DNA of 64,000 nt from JAFMDF01 sp965222705 (GCA_965222705.1 CBDCUO010000032.1:1-64000), one strand, 5' to 3'; numbered from the stretch's first letter, positions 17,719 through 27,845 are shown. The notes: generated by a model from the letters alone, not told the origin. Translations and numbers: made by a program.

Positions 17719-18702
17719 TTAATTCAGCAAAACCACCTGACTACCCGAAAGTACCCTACCCTTATTTCCCTGCTGTAAGGTTAAGTTAAAGCGATACCAG
17801 CCGGGATTTAATTTATTTGCGTCATTAATTGGTATGAACAATGCCCCTGCTCTGGCATTTAGCGCTTTCACTTCAGCGATGATAGTAGCTTTTGAACTGT
17901 TCAATGATTTGGCAATTACTTGCCCGAAATAAGGTTGCTCGGTATTTGGAATTCTGTTTTTAGTAGTTACTTCTAATAAGCCCAATTGATTGGCCTTCGC
18001 CACACTTTTTACCAACTCGCGCCGATGGGTTCGGATTTTTAGCTCAATTTGCTCTTGAGTTGGTTGCGGAGCAGCCTGTGCAACAGCAGGCATGGGCTGG
18101 TGTTTGGGTGATATTTGCTTCGTTTTTTGAGCCTTGGACGTTGGTAGGGTATTCAGTTCGGCGGGTAAATGCTGCTTGACGAAGGATTCTATCAATTGAC
18201 TATTGTAAGTTTTAAATTCTTTAGAATTTTCTGAATGGTCGTGCTTGATTTGCCAGACTTTGGAATCGGGGTAGTAAATGAGTGAAAATTTATGTCTTGG
18301 AAGATTTTTGATTCCTTTTTCTTTGGTCGTTTTTTCCAGAATGGGTACATCCAGTTGGATTGCTTTTATAATAGCCAGTTTTTCTTCCAACTCTTCTTTG
18401 TTACCAAATAAATCACTTCTACCAATCTCTTGATGATTGCCTGCTTTTAAAATAAAAAAGCGTTTACCTTTTTTATCTTTTTTACCCTTTTTGAACTCGT
18501 ACTGCTTGTCTTTTTTTGCATTCCGAATGACGCTTTGAATACCATTATTTCTACTTTTTTCTGTCGCATAGCCCTGGCTGAATAAAATAGGTCTGCCAGA
18601 AGTTTCTTTAAATTGAAAATAATACTTTCCGTCTTTGAAAAAAGTCGTAAAGCCATAAGCATCAGAACGGTTGGCTTCATTTAGTGAATTGGGCTTTTTC
18701 AT
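17719..18702 (-). CDS. YegP-like protein with DUF1508 domains
   Basis: From ATG 18702 the protein begins MKKPNSLNEANRSDAYGF. A first DUF1508/YegP unit (YYFQFKETSGRPILFSQGY, then NGIQSVIRNA) is followed by a second, more degenerate unit (RFFILKAGNHQEIGRSDLF). Between them is a lysine-rich stretch. The last third is unassigned: QLGLLEVTTKNRIPNTEQ, then an all-beta end. YegP proteins are small and widespread, with no established biochemical function. The ATG at 18768 would add 22 unconserved residues and is rejected. Confidence 0.7.
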   Translation of the reverse strand: MKKPNSLNEANRSDAYGFTTFFKDGKYYFQFKETSGRPILFSQGYATEKSRNNGIQSVIRNAKKDKQYEFKKGKKDKKGKRFFILKAGNHQEIGRSDLFGNKEELEEKLAIIKAIQLDVPILEKTTKEKGIKNLPRHKFSLIYYPDSKVWQIKHDHSENSKEFKTYNSQLIESFVKQHLPAELNTLPTSKAQKTKQISPKHQPMPAVAQAAPQPTQEQIELKIRTHRRELVKSVAKANQLGLLEVTTKNRIPNTEQPYFGQVIAKSLNSSKATIIAEVKALNARAGALFIPINDANKLNPGWYRFNLTLQQGNKGRVLSGSQVVLLN

Positions 18703-18846
18703 AAGAATAGAAATTTTAATGTGATTGCTAAATGTACTAGATTGATTCCTTACAAGAGGCAGACACATCGTTTTTTCAAAATATAATATCCTTACAAAAA
18801 TATGCAGGTAAGTTTATTTGCTGGTTAATTATTACTTAAAGAACGG

Positions 18847-19071
18847 TTAATTTGGATTGTATTTGTCAGGCTGAACGCCAAGGGGTGCGTGCATTCCATT
18901 GTGGAGTACTGTTTCATCTCCGACATCTATCAATTTTAGTTCATGAGTACGTGGATTCATTTTACTAATATAGTTGCATTTTGGACAACGAAAAACGATC
19001 CATTCTCCTTCTTTAGTACTATTGCAAGTATGTCGGTCAAATCCTTCTGACCAAAATTCAAAAGATTTCAT
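18847..19071 (-). CDS. Hypothetical 74-residue protein with a CxxC knuckle
   Basis: Short protein with FRCPKCNYISKMNPRTHEL, a zinc-knuckle-like CxxC, plus one more cysteine and histidines nearby (RHTC). No family recognised. It could be a small zinc-binding protein. Its reading frame is free of competitors over its own length, and it begins with ATG at 19071. Confidence 0.5.
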   Translation of the reverse strand: MKSFEFWSEGFDRHTCNSTKEGEWIVFRCPKCNYISKMNPRTHELKLIDVGDETVLHNGMHAPLGVQPDKYNPN

Positions 19072-19432
19072 AGATTGATATGAGCGTTGAAAAATATCCT
19101 TCTTCCACTAAAACACAATTTTTGTCGAAGAACCAGAAATATAATAACTTTATTGCAAAAGCTATTCCGTCTTTGAAAAGGGGCAAGATGGAAAATTCAC
19201 AGCGTATAAACAGGCGTGTTTTCATGGCAGATGTTTTGTTTAAAAATAGGCAAAACAAGAAGATTTAATTAAAAATCAAGTATTGTCCCGTTTTTAAATA
19301 TAAAAAAATCGTATTTTTGTTAAAAATGTAAGTGCTAAATTGATAAGAATGCCAAGTGACACAATTTTTATTTGACCTGGCTTTTACTCTAAATTTAATG
19401 AACAAGCTTCTTTTTTCATAAAAACTGGAGCA

Positions 19433-20806
19433 ATGTCATCATTAAATTTACCTAAAAAACTAAAAATGAATACAACTCCCCAAATCTTAATTTTGGGTGG
19501 AAAGGCTGAACAGCTACATCAGTTGTCACCACTTATTCCACCTACCTTCTCCACGATTTTCTTTCCTGCCAAGCACCAGTTATTCCCAGATGATGTTTCT
19601 TCTACTCCGCAACTAATATTGGTTATACAGGAGGGTTCTGATGGAAAAGCTTTGAAGTCTTTAAGAACTTTTCGAGAAAACTACTGCGATACACCTATTC
19701 TTTTTTTTGCGAAGAATCCCGATAAAAAGGATATTATAAAAGCCTTTCGGGTTGGTGCTTCAGATTATTTGATGTTTCCAATTGAACCTGAGGAGTTTTC
19801 ACAGGCACTCAAAAAATATATTCCTCAAAAAGGCAAGCCCCAAAGCCCTGCTCAAGTAAAAAAGCAGGGAACACATTCAAGAAAAATTTTACGGTTTAAA
19901 ACAGATAAACCAGTATCAAAAATGAGCTTCCCAGAAGTTGAAAATCTGGAGGATTTTCAATGTGCTGATGTTACTTCTTTTTCAAAAGAGCCCCATCCTG
20001 TAGCCTATGATTTAAGTGTTCATTTTTTTGGAAAATTTGCTATTTGGGTAAAAGGCAAAATGCTGGAATTATTGCCGGGAGAGAAAAATAATGCCTTATT
20101 AGCTTATCTTTTATATCTCAAGGATACAGCGATACATCGGGAAAGTCTGCTATCTCGATTTTGGGGCTCTACTAGCCCTTCCTCTGCTCGAAATTCGCTC
20201 AATGTGGCCATGCACAGTCTGCGCCGTTATCTCCATACTGCCTTACCCAATAAAGTTTTTTTTCAATACCGAGATGATAAATACATTATTAATCCTCGGT
20301 TAGAAATTGCTACGGATACAGACAGTTTTAAGGCTTATTGGCAAAAAGGACGCTCGCTTGAAGTGCAATACGGTCTGGAACAAGCCATTGCTTCGTACCA
20401 ACAAGCCAGTTCCTTTTACAAAGACGATTTTCTAAAAGATATTCATTATGAAGAGTGGTGTGATCTGGAAAGGGAAAATTTACTGGAATCCTACCTGTTT
20501 ATTCTTCATCGGCTGGGCTTCTATTATTTAAAAAAAGGGGCATTCGAAGTAGCAATAGATACCTTTAAAAAAATGATGAAAAAAGATATCTGTTTGGAGG
20601 ATGTGCATCGGAAATTAATTTTTTGCTATTATAAACTCGGACTACGAGATATAGCCATTAAACAATATTATAAATGTGCTGGTATCTTAAAAAAAGAGCT
20701 AAAAGTTGAACCTTCTCACTCTACAAAAGAGTTATTTAACTTCATTAGTGCAGAAAAAACAGTTTCTTTAAAGGATTGGGAAAACGATAATCTTAAATTG
20801 TATTAA
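19433..20806 (+). CDS. BTAD-type transcriptional activator with a degenerate receiver domain
   Basis: 457 residues in three parts. Residues about 13-130 have a response-regulator fold (QILILGGKAEQLHQL at the start, then DTPILFFAKN and GASDYLMFPIEPEEF). However, the phospho-acceptor Asp is missing (LILVIQEGSDG in place of LLD-type strand 3) and the conserved Lys is replaced by Phe in MFPIEP. Residues about 195-285 are an OmpR-like winged helix. Residues about 290-450 form the helical bacterial transcriptional activator domain (SFKAYWQKG, ALEQAIASYQQASSFY-type, KVEPS). DNA binding is likely, but phosphorylation is not. A second possible start is ATG 19463. Confidence 0.78.
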   Translation: MSSLNLPKKLKMNTTPQILILGGKAEQLHQLSPLIPPTFSTIFFPAKHQLFPDDVSSTPQLILVIQEGSDGKALKSLRTFRENYCDTPILFFAKNPDKKDIIKAFRVGASDYLMFPIEPEEFSQALKKYIPQKGKPQSPAQVKKQGTHSRKILRFKTDKPVSKMSFPEVENLEDFQCADVTSFSKEPHPVAYDLSVHFFGKFAIWVKGKMLELLPGEKNNALLAYLLYLKDTAIHRESLLSRFWGSTSPSSARNSLNVAMHSLRRYLHTALPNKVFFQYRDDKYIINPRLEIATDTDSFKAYWQKGRSLEVQYGLEQAIASYQQASSFYKDDFLKDIHYEEWCDLERENLLESYLFILHRLGFYYLKKGAFEVAIDTFKKMMKKDICLEDVHRKLIFCYYKLGLRDIAIKQYYKCAGILKKELKVEPSHSTKELFNFISAEKTVSLKDWENDNLKLY

Positions 20807-20925
20807 TAATGCGAATGTAGGTACAAATTATTAGATAGTGTGCAGGACAAATTTTCTTTTGATAAAAGCGTAAGGCGAATTTGTTCTTCTGCTTTGCTAA
20901 AGTAGCTTTGTACAGAAATCCGTCT

Positions 20926-20945
20926 TACGGATTTTGAGAGAAAAG
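20926..20945 (+). terminator. Short hairpin with T run
   Basis: AAATCCGT (20926-20933), 3-base loop, ACGGATTT (20937-20944), then T. A weak terminator candidate between the BTAD regulator and the sirtuin. Confidence 0.4.
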
Positions 20946-20984
20946 TCTTTACTTTGAGTATTTATAGCAAAATCGTTGGACTTG

Positions 20985-21683
20985 ATGAAAAAAATAGTCG
21001 TACTCACTGGTGCAGGTATTAGTGCAGAAAGTGGGATTAAAACCTTCAGGGAGGCGGGTGGTCTTTGGGAAGATCATGACGTGATGGAAGTAGCCTCCCC
21101 ACAAGGCTGGGCAAAAGACCCAAAACTAGTACTTAATTTTTATAATGAAAGGCGGCGGCAATTAAAAGAAGTACAGCCCAATGCAGCTCATAAAGCATTA
21201 GCAGAACTGGAAAAAAAATATCAGGTAGTCATCATCACCCAAAATGTGGATGATTTGCATGAGCGGGGGGGAAGTAACCATATTATCCATTTGCACGGAG
21301 AACTCAATAAAATTCGTAGCATCATGGATGATACGGTGGTCTATGATTGTGAAGGTGACATCAACGTCGGCGATAAATGCCCAAATGGCTACCAATTGCG
21401 CCCGCACATCGTCTGGTTTGGCGAAATGGTTCCCATGTTGGAGCAAGCCGCAAAGGAAACGCTTACGGCTGATGTTGTACTAATCGTTGGGACTTCTATG
21501 CAAATTTATCCTGCCGCTGGCTTAGTTGGCTATGCGCCTGAAGGGATTCCTGTCTATTATGTGGACCCGAACCCTACTATTAATTATGAGTTAGGTAGAA
21601 GTCGGAATTTAAAAGTGTTGGACGAAAAGGCAACGACGGGGGTTAGGAAGGTAGTGGATGAGTTGTTGAATATAGTGGATTGA
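20985..21683 (+). CDS. cobB: NAD-dependent protein deacylase (sirtuin)
   Basis: Removes acyl groups from lysines using NAD. Motifs: GAGISAESGIKTFRE (NAD loop), TQNVDDLHERGG with the Asn-Asp pair, catalytic His in HLHGE, then LRPHIVWFGE and VGTSMQIYPAAGL. Only two cysteines lie where the usual four-Cys zinc site is expected (YDC and DKCPNG), so the zinc module is reduced, a trait I recall from other Bacteroidota sirtuins. I chose ATG 20985 over TTG 20976. It is a single gene with its own leader. Confidence 0.92.
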   Translation: MKKIVVLTGAGISAESGIKTFREAGGLWEDHDVMEVASPQGWAKDPKLVLNFYNERRRQLKEVQPNAAHKALAELEKKYQVVIITQNVDDLHERGGSNHIIHLHGELNKIRSIMDDTVVYDCEGDINVGDKCPNGYQLRPHIVWFGEMVPMLEQAAKETLTADVVLIVGTSMQIYPAAGLVGYAPEGIPVYYVDPNPTINYELGRSRNLKVLDEKATTGVRKVVDELLNIVD

Positions 21684-21697
21684 TTTGACTCTTAAGG

Positions 21698-22261
21698 TCA
21701 TTTTAACTCACAGCCCTCAATGGGCTCTTCTTCTTTTTCGCTGATTGTCCAACAATCGCCATAAATCGAGCAATAGCAGATTTCAAAGGATACTTTCAGT
21801 TCACTCAATACTTTTTGGGCGTCTGGAAACCTGGGACCTATAATGCTTAAAAAGGTCTTCTCCTCATCGGCAGAAAGCACGCCTCCTGGGCTGCTATAAC
21901 TAATATTAAATCCTGTATTTGCAGGCAGGTGGTTTTGAATGATTTGAATGACTTGCTGGTATTCGCTGATTTTTTCTCCATTGATAGAAAGTCGCGTTTG
22001 TTCTATTCGAGCTGGCCCTACCCCCTTATTGTTAATAGAAAAAGTAACCCCTGTGCTGGAATCAAAATTATAGCGAATAAAAGGTTCTACATAAGGCCAA
22101 ACGGCTGCCTTCTGTTGATCTTGCATCAATGCTTGCTGCTCTTTTAGAATTCTTGCTTCGTAAATGGATACAGCAAAGGCTCCAATACTAATTAAGACTG
22201 CTAATAAGGACATAAAATCTGAGCGATCGAAATGAGGCGAGTTGTTTGATTTGTTTTCCAT
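21698..22261 (-). CDS. Hypothetical membrane-anchored protein
   Basis: From ATG 22261 (MENKSNNSPHF) the protein has one hydrophobic segment (FMSLLAVLISIGAFAVSIY) near the N-terminus, a short helical stretch rich in Gln and Lys, and a C-terminal part of about 130 residues that looks beta-rich, with three cysteines near the end (CYCSIYGDC). No family recognised. The TTG at 22282 is a weaker start. The gene is convergent with the sirtuin. Confidence 0.55.
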   Translation of the reverse strand: MENKSNNSPHFDRSDFMSLLAVLISIGAFAVSIYEARILKEQQALMQDQQKAAVWPYVEPFIRYNFDSSTGVTFSINNKGVGPARIEQTRLSINGEKISEYQQVIQIIQNHLPANTGFNISYSSPGGVLSADEEKTFLSIIGPRFPDAQKVLSELKVSFEICYCSIYGDCWTISEKEEEPIEGCELK

Positions 22262-22505
22262 AGTTGCAGAGCTATTTATCAAATTTGAATTTTTTAGCTC
22301 CTTTTATCCAAATTTTGCTGGAAAGCTGACCTTTCCAAAACTAATCCAAGTTAATTGCACTCGCCTCTTTCCCATTTCTAAAAAATCGACTGGGGTTAGG
22401 TGTTTACATCAAAAAAACAACCAATTATAAACTAAAAAGCAGCGCGAGGTGATTTCGTTTCAAATTTGATTTTATTAAAAAAAAATGAATCCCCAAAATT
22501 AGAGC

Positions 22506-23132
22506 TTATTTTTTGTTTCCCTTATTCACTTCTTTCAAAACACGCTTTTTCATACGCTCAAATTCGTGATCGGTTATAATTCCAGCCGCTTTTAGCTCTT
22601 CCAGTTGGCCTAGACGATCATCTATTGTGGGGTTTGTTGCTTCATTATCTGTTGCTTTATCCGCTTCTTTTTTCCATTCTTTGACAATATCCCTTCCTTT
22701 TTTCAATTGCTCTTCGTAAAAAGCTTTCAGGTCTTCTTCATCGAATTCGGCAATCGTTCCACCCGTAGCAAAATGTTGGCTTACTGCTTGTCCAATGGCA
22801 TAGGTCACTGCACCCGAAAAAACGGAAACAGTCACGCCACCCAACATTGAGCCAATCACAGGAATTACTTTTAAAAGTGACCCCACACTGGCTGCAGAAA
22901 TTCGAGCCAGCGTAGTACCTGCTAATGCACCTACAAAGGCTTTTCCACTCGATTCGCTATAATCCTGACCATATAGCTTGCATAGCTGCTTAATCATATC
23001 TAGTTGTATAGCCGTGACTGCTGCTATATCCAGCACAGGCATTGGGATAAACCCTGCTCCCATAGCAAAGAGGACGTGGCGTTTAATAGTAGGCTGTGCT
23101 TTTTCTAACTGAGGATTTTGATAATCTGACAT
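22506..23132 (-). CDS. DUF697-family membrane protein with C-terminal SHOCT domain
   Basis: Residues about 15-125 carry a YcjF/DUF697-like region (VLFAMGAGFIPMPVLDIAAV, then MIKQLCKLYG and two glycine-rich hydrophobic helices). A charged helical stretch follows. The last 30 residues, LGQLEELKAAGIITDHEFE plus a basic tail, are a SHOCT domain, a short oligomerisation module. DUF697 regions often accompany GTPases, but none is adjacent. Function unknown; inner-membrane location likely. Confidence 0.75.
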   Translation of the reverse strand: MSDYQNPQLEKAQPTIKRHVLFAMGAGFIPMPVLDIAAVTAIQLDMIKQLCKLYGQDYSESSGKAFVGALAGTTLARISAASVGSLLKVIPVIGSMLGGVTVSVFSGAVTYAIGQAVSQHFATGGTIAEFDEEDLKAFYEEQLKKGRDIVKEWKKEADKATDNEATNPTIDDRLGQLEELKAAGIITDHEFERMKKRVLKEVNKGNKK

Positions 23133-23240
23133 AGTTTTTTCCTTTTATGAAAGAATAAACACTAAAATAATGAAAATCAGCGCACAAAAACTACTTTATT
23201 CGGCTAATAGCAGGTGAAAAACGATAAGAGGCTTGTTTTT

Positions 23241-24428
23241 TTATTGATAAAGTGTGGAATAGTTCTCCATATATTTATAAATACTTCCAGTATTCAATAA
23301 AACAATTTTTTCATTTGGCTGTGCCCAGCCTTGATGCACCAGTTTTTTAAGCGCCATCCAGACGGCTGCGCCTTCGGGAGCCAATAAAATTCCTTCCTGC
23401 CGTGCCATTTCTTTGGTGCCTGCTAATATTTCCTCTTCGGAAATTTTTACCGCATTGCCATTACTTTTGTACAAAGCATCCAATATCAATTCATCTCCAA
23501 AAGCGGTAGGTACTCTCAGTCCGTTTGCCATAGTGATAGCAGGATTTTGAAAGGGTTTAGCTTGCTTTTCTCTTTTTTGAAAGGCTTCCACTATCGGATA
23601 ACAAGCAGCGGTTTGGACAGCGACCATCCTAGGCCTTTTGGCACCAATCCAACCTAATTGTTGCATTTCTTCGAAGGCTTTCCATATACCGATTAGACCT
23701 GTACCACCCCCTGTCGGATAGACTACTACATCGGGTACTTCCCAATCCATTTGTTCAGCGATTTCATATCCCATTGTCTTTTTGCCTTCTAGCCTAAAGG
23801 GTTCTTTGAGGGTAGAAACATCAAAACAGTTCGATAAATTATCCGCTTTTATTTGGGCCGCACAGTCTTTAATGTTGCCGTCCACTAAAGTTACTTTTGC
23901 TCCATAAAATGCACATTCTCTGGCAAAGGCGGTAGGCGTTGCTTTGGGCATATAGACGTAGGCACCCATACCTGCTTTGGCGCAATAAGCACTCATAGCC
24001 CCCCCTGCATTGCCCGCCGTTGGAATTACACAAGCCTTTACCCCCAATTCCTTTGCTTTGGAAATAGCCATCGCTAATCCTCTAGCTTTAAAAGAACCTG
24101 TTGGATTATAAGCCTCGTCTTTGAGAAATAAATGAGCACATCCGATTTGACCACCTAGTTTTTTCAACAAAATCAAAGGTGTCATCCCTTCGCCCAAACT
24201 AATGATATTTGAATCTCGTTCTATGGGTAAAACTTTTCTATACCGCCACATACTATCTGTATCATACTCAATAATCGCCGATTTAGGCTGTGGACTTAAA
24301 TCATAATTGGCAATAAGTGGTTTATTGGCTTTTGAAAAGGTATGAAGCTCACTTTTATTATAAAAACCTCCATTTTTGGAACATGTTAAGTGCGAATAGA
24401 GTGTTTTGGCGGCGGTTAGGACTTCCAT
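23241..24428 (-). CDS. thrC: Threonine synthase
   Basis: Converts O-phosphohomoserine to threonine with PLP. 395 residues with LGEGMTPLILLKKLG, the PLP lysine in NPTGSFKARG, PTAGNAGGAMSAYCAKAG, and the phosphate-binding glycine run in YPTGGGTGLIGIWKA. Fold-type II members are hard to tell apart, so a related threonine/cystathionine enzyme cannot be excluded, though the block order fits ThrC. It is transcribed divergently from an AraC regulator with about 100 bases between them. Confidence 0.85.
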   Translation of the reverse strand: MEVLTAAKTLYSHLTCSKNGGFYNKSELHTFSKANKPLIANYDLSPQPKSAIIEYDTDSMWRYRKVLPIERDSNIISLGEGMTPLILLKKLGGQIGCAHLFLKDEAYNPTGSFKARGLAMAISKAKELGVKACVIPTAGNAGGAMSAYCAKAGMGAYVYMPKATPTAFARECAFYGAKVTLVDGNIKDCAAQIKADNLSNCFDVSTLKEPFRLEGKKTMGYEIAEQMDWEVPDVVVYPTGGGTGLIGIWKAFEEMQQLGWIGAKRPRMVAVQTAACYPIVEAFQKREKQAKPFQNPAITMANGLRVPTAFGDELILDALYKSNGNAVKISEEEILAGTKEMARQEGILLAPEGAAVWMALKKLVHQGWAQPNEKIVLLNTGSIYKYMENYSTLYQ

Positions 24429-24528
24429 GTATTTTGAAATTTAGTTTTGTTATAATGGTCGAAAATTCCGTATTTTTAAAGGTATTCTTTTCTCCATTAT
24501 TGACTATTTGATATAAAATATTGCATTT

Positions 24529-25392
24529 ATGAACCCTGTTCGATTTAAAGTAATCAAAAAAGAACATACCTCTTTTCATATTCAAGAAAATAAAAAACCG
24601 TACCAATACGACCAGTTGCACTATCATCCAGAGTATCAAATTAGTTTAATTTTAAAAGGAACAGGACTGGGTTCGATTGGAAGTAGTTTGGATCGTTTTC
24701 AATCGGGCGATATTTATGTTATTGCTCCAAATATTCCCCACGTTTTTAAAAATGACCTTCGCTATTATGAAAAACCAGAAAAAGAAAATACGCATATGAT
24801 CTCCTTGTTTTTTCTTCCAACTGCATTTGGCGCGCAATTTTTAGAACTGCCGGAAATGGTCCAAATCAAACACTTCCTCCAGGCGGCCTATAAGGGGATA
24901 AAATTAAACAGCACATTAGCTATTAAATTAAAAAAACGCATTTTGGAAATGACTAAATCCACAGGGGCTAGGAGGGTTATTCATTTACTGACGTTGTTAA
25001 ATGAAATAGCAGTAAACAAAGACTGGCAATTTTTATCAACTATTCGACCTACTTTTACTATCACCCACTCAGATAATACCATGAATAAAATATTCAACTA
25101 TATTTCCAAAAATTTTGATCGCCCCATTTCGCTAGAACAAATGGCTCATATCGCTCATTTGGATAAATATGCTTTTTGCCGCTATTTCAAGCGAATGACC
25201 CACAAATCTTTTATCGCTTATTTGAATGAATTTAGGATAGATATGGCTTGCAAATTTTTGACTAGCGATACATATAGCATTACTCAAATAGGCTTTTTAG
25301 CGGGCTTTAATAACTTATCCAATTTTTATAAGCAGTTCAAAAAAATAATGAACTGCACTCCTTCAAAATATAGAGAATTATATGGGCAGTAG
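24529..25392 (+). CDS. AraC-family transcriptional regulator
   Basis: 287 residues. The N-terminal cupin-like sensing domain has YHPEYQISLILKGTG and GDIYVIAPNIPHVF, typical of ligand-binding AraC proteins. The C-terminal part has two helix-turn-helix motifs: ISLEQMAHIAHLDKYAFCRY and ITQIGFLAGFNNLSNFYKQF, ending CTPSKYRELYG. It is divergent from thrC, so it may control thrC or itself. The ligand is unknown. Confidence 0.88.
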   Translation: MNPVRFKVIKKEHTSFHIQENKKPYQYDQLHYHPEYQISLILKGTGLGSIGSSLDRFQSGDIYVIAPNIPHVFKNDLRYYEKPEKENTHMISLFFLPTAFGAQFLELPEMVQIKHFLQAAYKGIKLNSTLAIKLKKRILEMTKSTGARRVIHLLTLLNEIAVNKDWQFLSTIRPTFTITHSDNTMNKIFNYISKNFDRPISLEQMAHIAHLDKYAFCRYFKRMTHKSFIAYLNEFRIDMACKFLTSDTYSITQIGFLAGFNNLSNFYKQFKKIMNCTPSKYRELYGQ

Positions 25393-25535
25393 CCCCCAAT
25401 AATGCTCAATTTACCCAACTCAGCTCGTCTAATAAATAGCGAATATGGTCTATTTTTCAAAAATATTAACTACCAAGTACTTATATTTGAAGTGCTTTGT
25501 GTAAGCCTATTTAAAACTCGGAGAAAACTTTACTC

Positions 25536-26129
25536 ATGACTTTAGATATTATTTTTGCATTGACTGCTGCTCTGGGCTTCTGGATGGGTTACTCCAGAGG
25601 GATTATTAAAACCATTTTTACGGTCTTGTCCTTTACGATTGGACTATTGGCTTCTTTTAAGCTAGCCCCTGCATTTACCAATTTTTTGGAAGACCTTTTT
25701 AATAATAATAACCCCTTGATGTTTATTGCCGGATTTCTGTTATCCTTTATCATTGTGATGATGATTTTACGGTTAATTTCCAGAGGCTTGGAAGGAATTT
25801 TGGAAAAAGCAAATATTAATTTTATCAACCAGCTTGCCGGCGGTGCCCTGCTAGGTGCGGGGGCAATTCTGGTTTACTCCATCGTATTATGGTTCGGTGA
25901 TAAATCCCACATGATTGACCAAAGTACCAAAGACGAATCGTACACCTATGTTTACACCAAAGAATTTCCCGGCCAAATGCGCGGCATTGCCAACCAACTA
26001 AAACCAGTTATTACCGATTTTTGGAATGAAGCGTTGGACTTTATGGATCGCATGGAAGAAATGAGCGTTCGAAAAACAGAAACCGACCCTACTATTTACG
26101 ATATAGAAGAGGAGGATGCGAATCAATAG
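25536..26129 (+). CDS. CvpA-family membrane protein
   Basis: 197 residues with four membrane segments in the first 135 residues. The beginning (LDIIFALTAALGFWMGYSRG) and the central part match the CvpA (colicin V production) family. A charged soluble tail follows (SVRKTETDPTIYDIEEEDA). The inner-membrane role is poorly defined. It lies upstream of the sodium symporter with about 110 bases between them. Confidence 0.8.
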   Translation: MTLDIIFALTAALGFWMGYSRGIIKTIFTVLSFTIGLLASFKLAPAFTNFLEDLFNNNNPLMFIAGFLLSFIIVMMILRLISRGLEGILEKANINFINQLAGGALLGAGAILVYSIVLWFGDKSHMIDQSTKDESYTYVYTKEFPGQMRGIANQLKPVITDFWNEALDFMDRMEEMSVRKTETDPTIYDIEEEDANQ

Positions 26130-26243
26130 ACTTGTTTAAATAAATAATACTGATTTTGATAAAAATAGTTGGCTGAACATTAGCTAGTTTTTATTAAAAT
26201 TTTGTTTGCTTGTATCCGTTTCCTATTTTGTCCCTAAAAAACT

Positions 26244-27845
26244 ATGCCCACCTTTCTTAGTTTTCTGGTCTTTACTGCTTTTGTTGCCATCTACGCTGCC
26301 TGGCAATTGCGAAAAGATCAACTCGATACGAAGGATGGTTATTTTTTAGGAGGTAGGAGTTTGACTGGTGTGGTCATCGCCGGCTCTATGCTTTTGACCA
26401 ATATTTCCACGGAGCATTTGGTCGGCATGAATGGCTCTGCTTATAAAAATGGAGCAATCATTATTGCTTGGGAGGTGACTTCCGCTTTGGCCTTGGTTGC
26501 GGCCGCTCTTTATTTTGTACCGCGCTATCTGAAAATGGGTTTGACAACAATTCCCGAATTTTTGGAAATGCGCTTTGACAAGCTTACCCGTACTATTATT
26601 GCCTTATTGTTGATTATCTCTTTTACGGCTACCCTTTTGCCTATTGTTTTATACACTGGAGCTTTAAATATTGAAGCCATTTTTGAAATATCCAACTTAT
26701 TGAATGTAAGCATCCGTCAAGGTATTTGGATAACGGTTTTGGTAGTGGGAATTATCGGGGCGGTTTATGCCATTTTTGGCGGCTTAAAAATGGTCGCCTA
26801 TACCGATACAATCAATGGGTTTGGTCTGCTGGTTGCGGGCTTATTGGTGCCATTGTTGGCGTTGTGGCATATCGGAGAGGGCAGTGTCTGGGAGGGGTTG
26901 ATACGAGTGTTTAATCATGCTCCTGATAAATTTAATGTCATCAGTAACGAACCTTCCATTGGAGTAGGGGCAAGGACAGCTATTTTACCCTTTGAAGTTT
27001 TATTTACAGGATTGATAATCAATCAATTATATTTTTGGACGATGCACCAATCTATTATTCAAAGAGTGCTAGGAGCAGTTAATTTAAAAGAGGCACAGAA
27101 AGGGTTGCTCTTTACAGGTGTTTTAAAAATATTGATTCCGCTAGTGATTATTCTTCCGGGCATTATTGGTTATTATTATTTTGGCAATTCATTATATAAC
27201 AATCCAGATACGGTTTATCCGCTATTGGTCAAAAAGGTCCTGCCATTTTGGTTGACGGGCTTCTTTGTGGCTGTCATTATGGGAGCCATTTTGAGCACTT
27301 TTAATAGTGCCTTGAATAGTGCGGCCACAGTTTTTAGCATTGACCTCTACAAGCAATATATTAACCCTAACATCCATGAAAAGCGACTGGTAAAAATCGG
27401 CAAATGGACTTCCGCTATGTTGGCGGTATTTGCCATTGGGATTGCTCCTTTTGTCGCTAATGCGCCTGAAGGGCTCTATCAACTACTGCAGCAGTTGAAT
27501 GGCATTTTTTTTATTCCAATCGCCACAGTGATTATGGCTGGGTTCTTTTTTCCCGGGGTGTCTGCAACTGGAGCAAAAGCAGGGTTATTATTTGGTTTGG
27601 CCTTTTATGTGTTGGCTTATTTTGTTTTAAAAATAGATCTGCATTTTGTGCATATCTGGGGCATTGAATTTGTGCTAAATGTATTGGTCATGCACTTGGT
27701 TTCAATGAGGTATGCTCGCAAAAATAATTTCACTATTACTGATGTTGGGGCGGTCAATATGGCAGAGTGGCAGTATGCGAAAGCTTTAAGCGTTGTATTG
27801 GTGCTGGTGACAGTAGCGATTTATATTTTGCTGGGGAATGTTTAG
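26244..27845 (+). CDS. Sodium:solute symporter (SSS/SLC5 family)
   Basis: 533 residues, about fourteen hydrophobic helices. Typical SSS features: DGYFLGGRSLTGVVIAGSML, NISTEHLVGMNG, TTIPEFLEMRFD, YAIFGGLKMVAYTD and, later, GAILSTFNSALNSAATVFSID, which contains the conserved Ser/Thr pair of the second sodium site. The class resembles SLC5/YidK-type sugar or inositol carriers, but the substrate cannot be read from sequence. Confidence 0.9.
   Translation: MPTFLSFLVFTAFVAIYAAWQLRKDQLDTKDGYFLGGRSLTGVVIAGSMLLTNISTEHLVGMNGSAYKNGAIIIAWEVTSALALVAAALYFVPRYLKMGLTTIPEFLEMRFDKLTRTIIALLLIISFTATLLPIVLYTGALNIEAIFEISNLLNVSIRQGIWITVLVVGIIGAVYAIFGGLKMVAYTDTINGFGLLVAGLLVPLLALWHIGEGSVWEGLIRVFNHAPDKFNVISNEPSIGVGARTAILPFEVLFTGLIINQLYFWTMHQSIIQRVLGAVNLKEAQKGLLFTGVLKILIPLVIILPGIIGYYYFGNSLYNNPDTVYPLLVKKVLPFWLTGFFVAVIMGAILSTFNSALNSAATVFSIDLYKQYINPNIHEKRLVKIGKWTSAMLAVFAIGIAPFVANAPEGLYQLLQQLNGIFFIPIATVIMAGFFFPGVSATGAKAGLLFGLAFYVLAYFVLKIDLHFVHIWGIEFVLNVLVMHLVSMRYARKNNFTITDVGAVNMAEWQYAKALSVVLVLVTVAIYILLGNV

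Noticed and set aside
19080..19268. Small ORFs on both strands upstream of the BTAD regulator
   Set aside because: No recognisable features, mutual overlap on opposite strands and low-complexity AT-rich composition.
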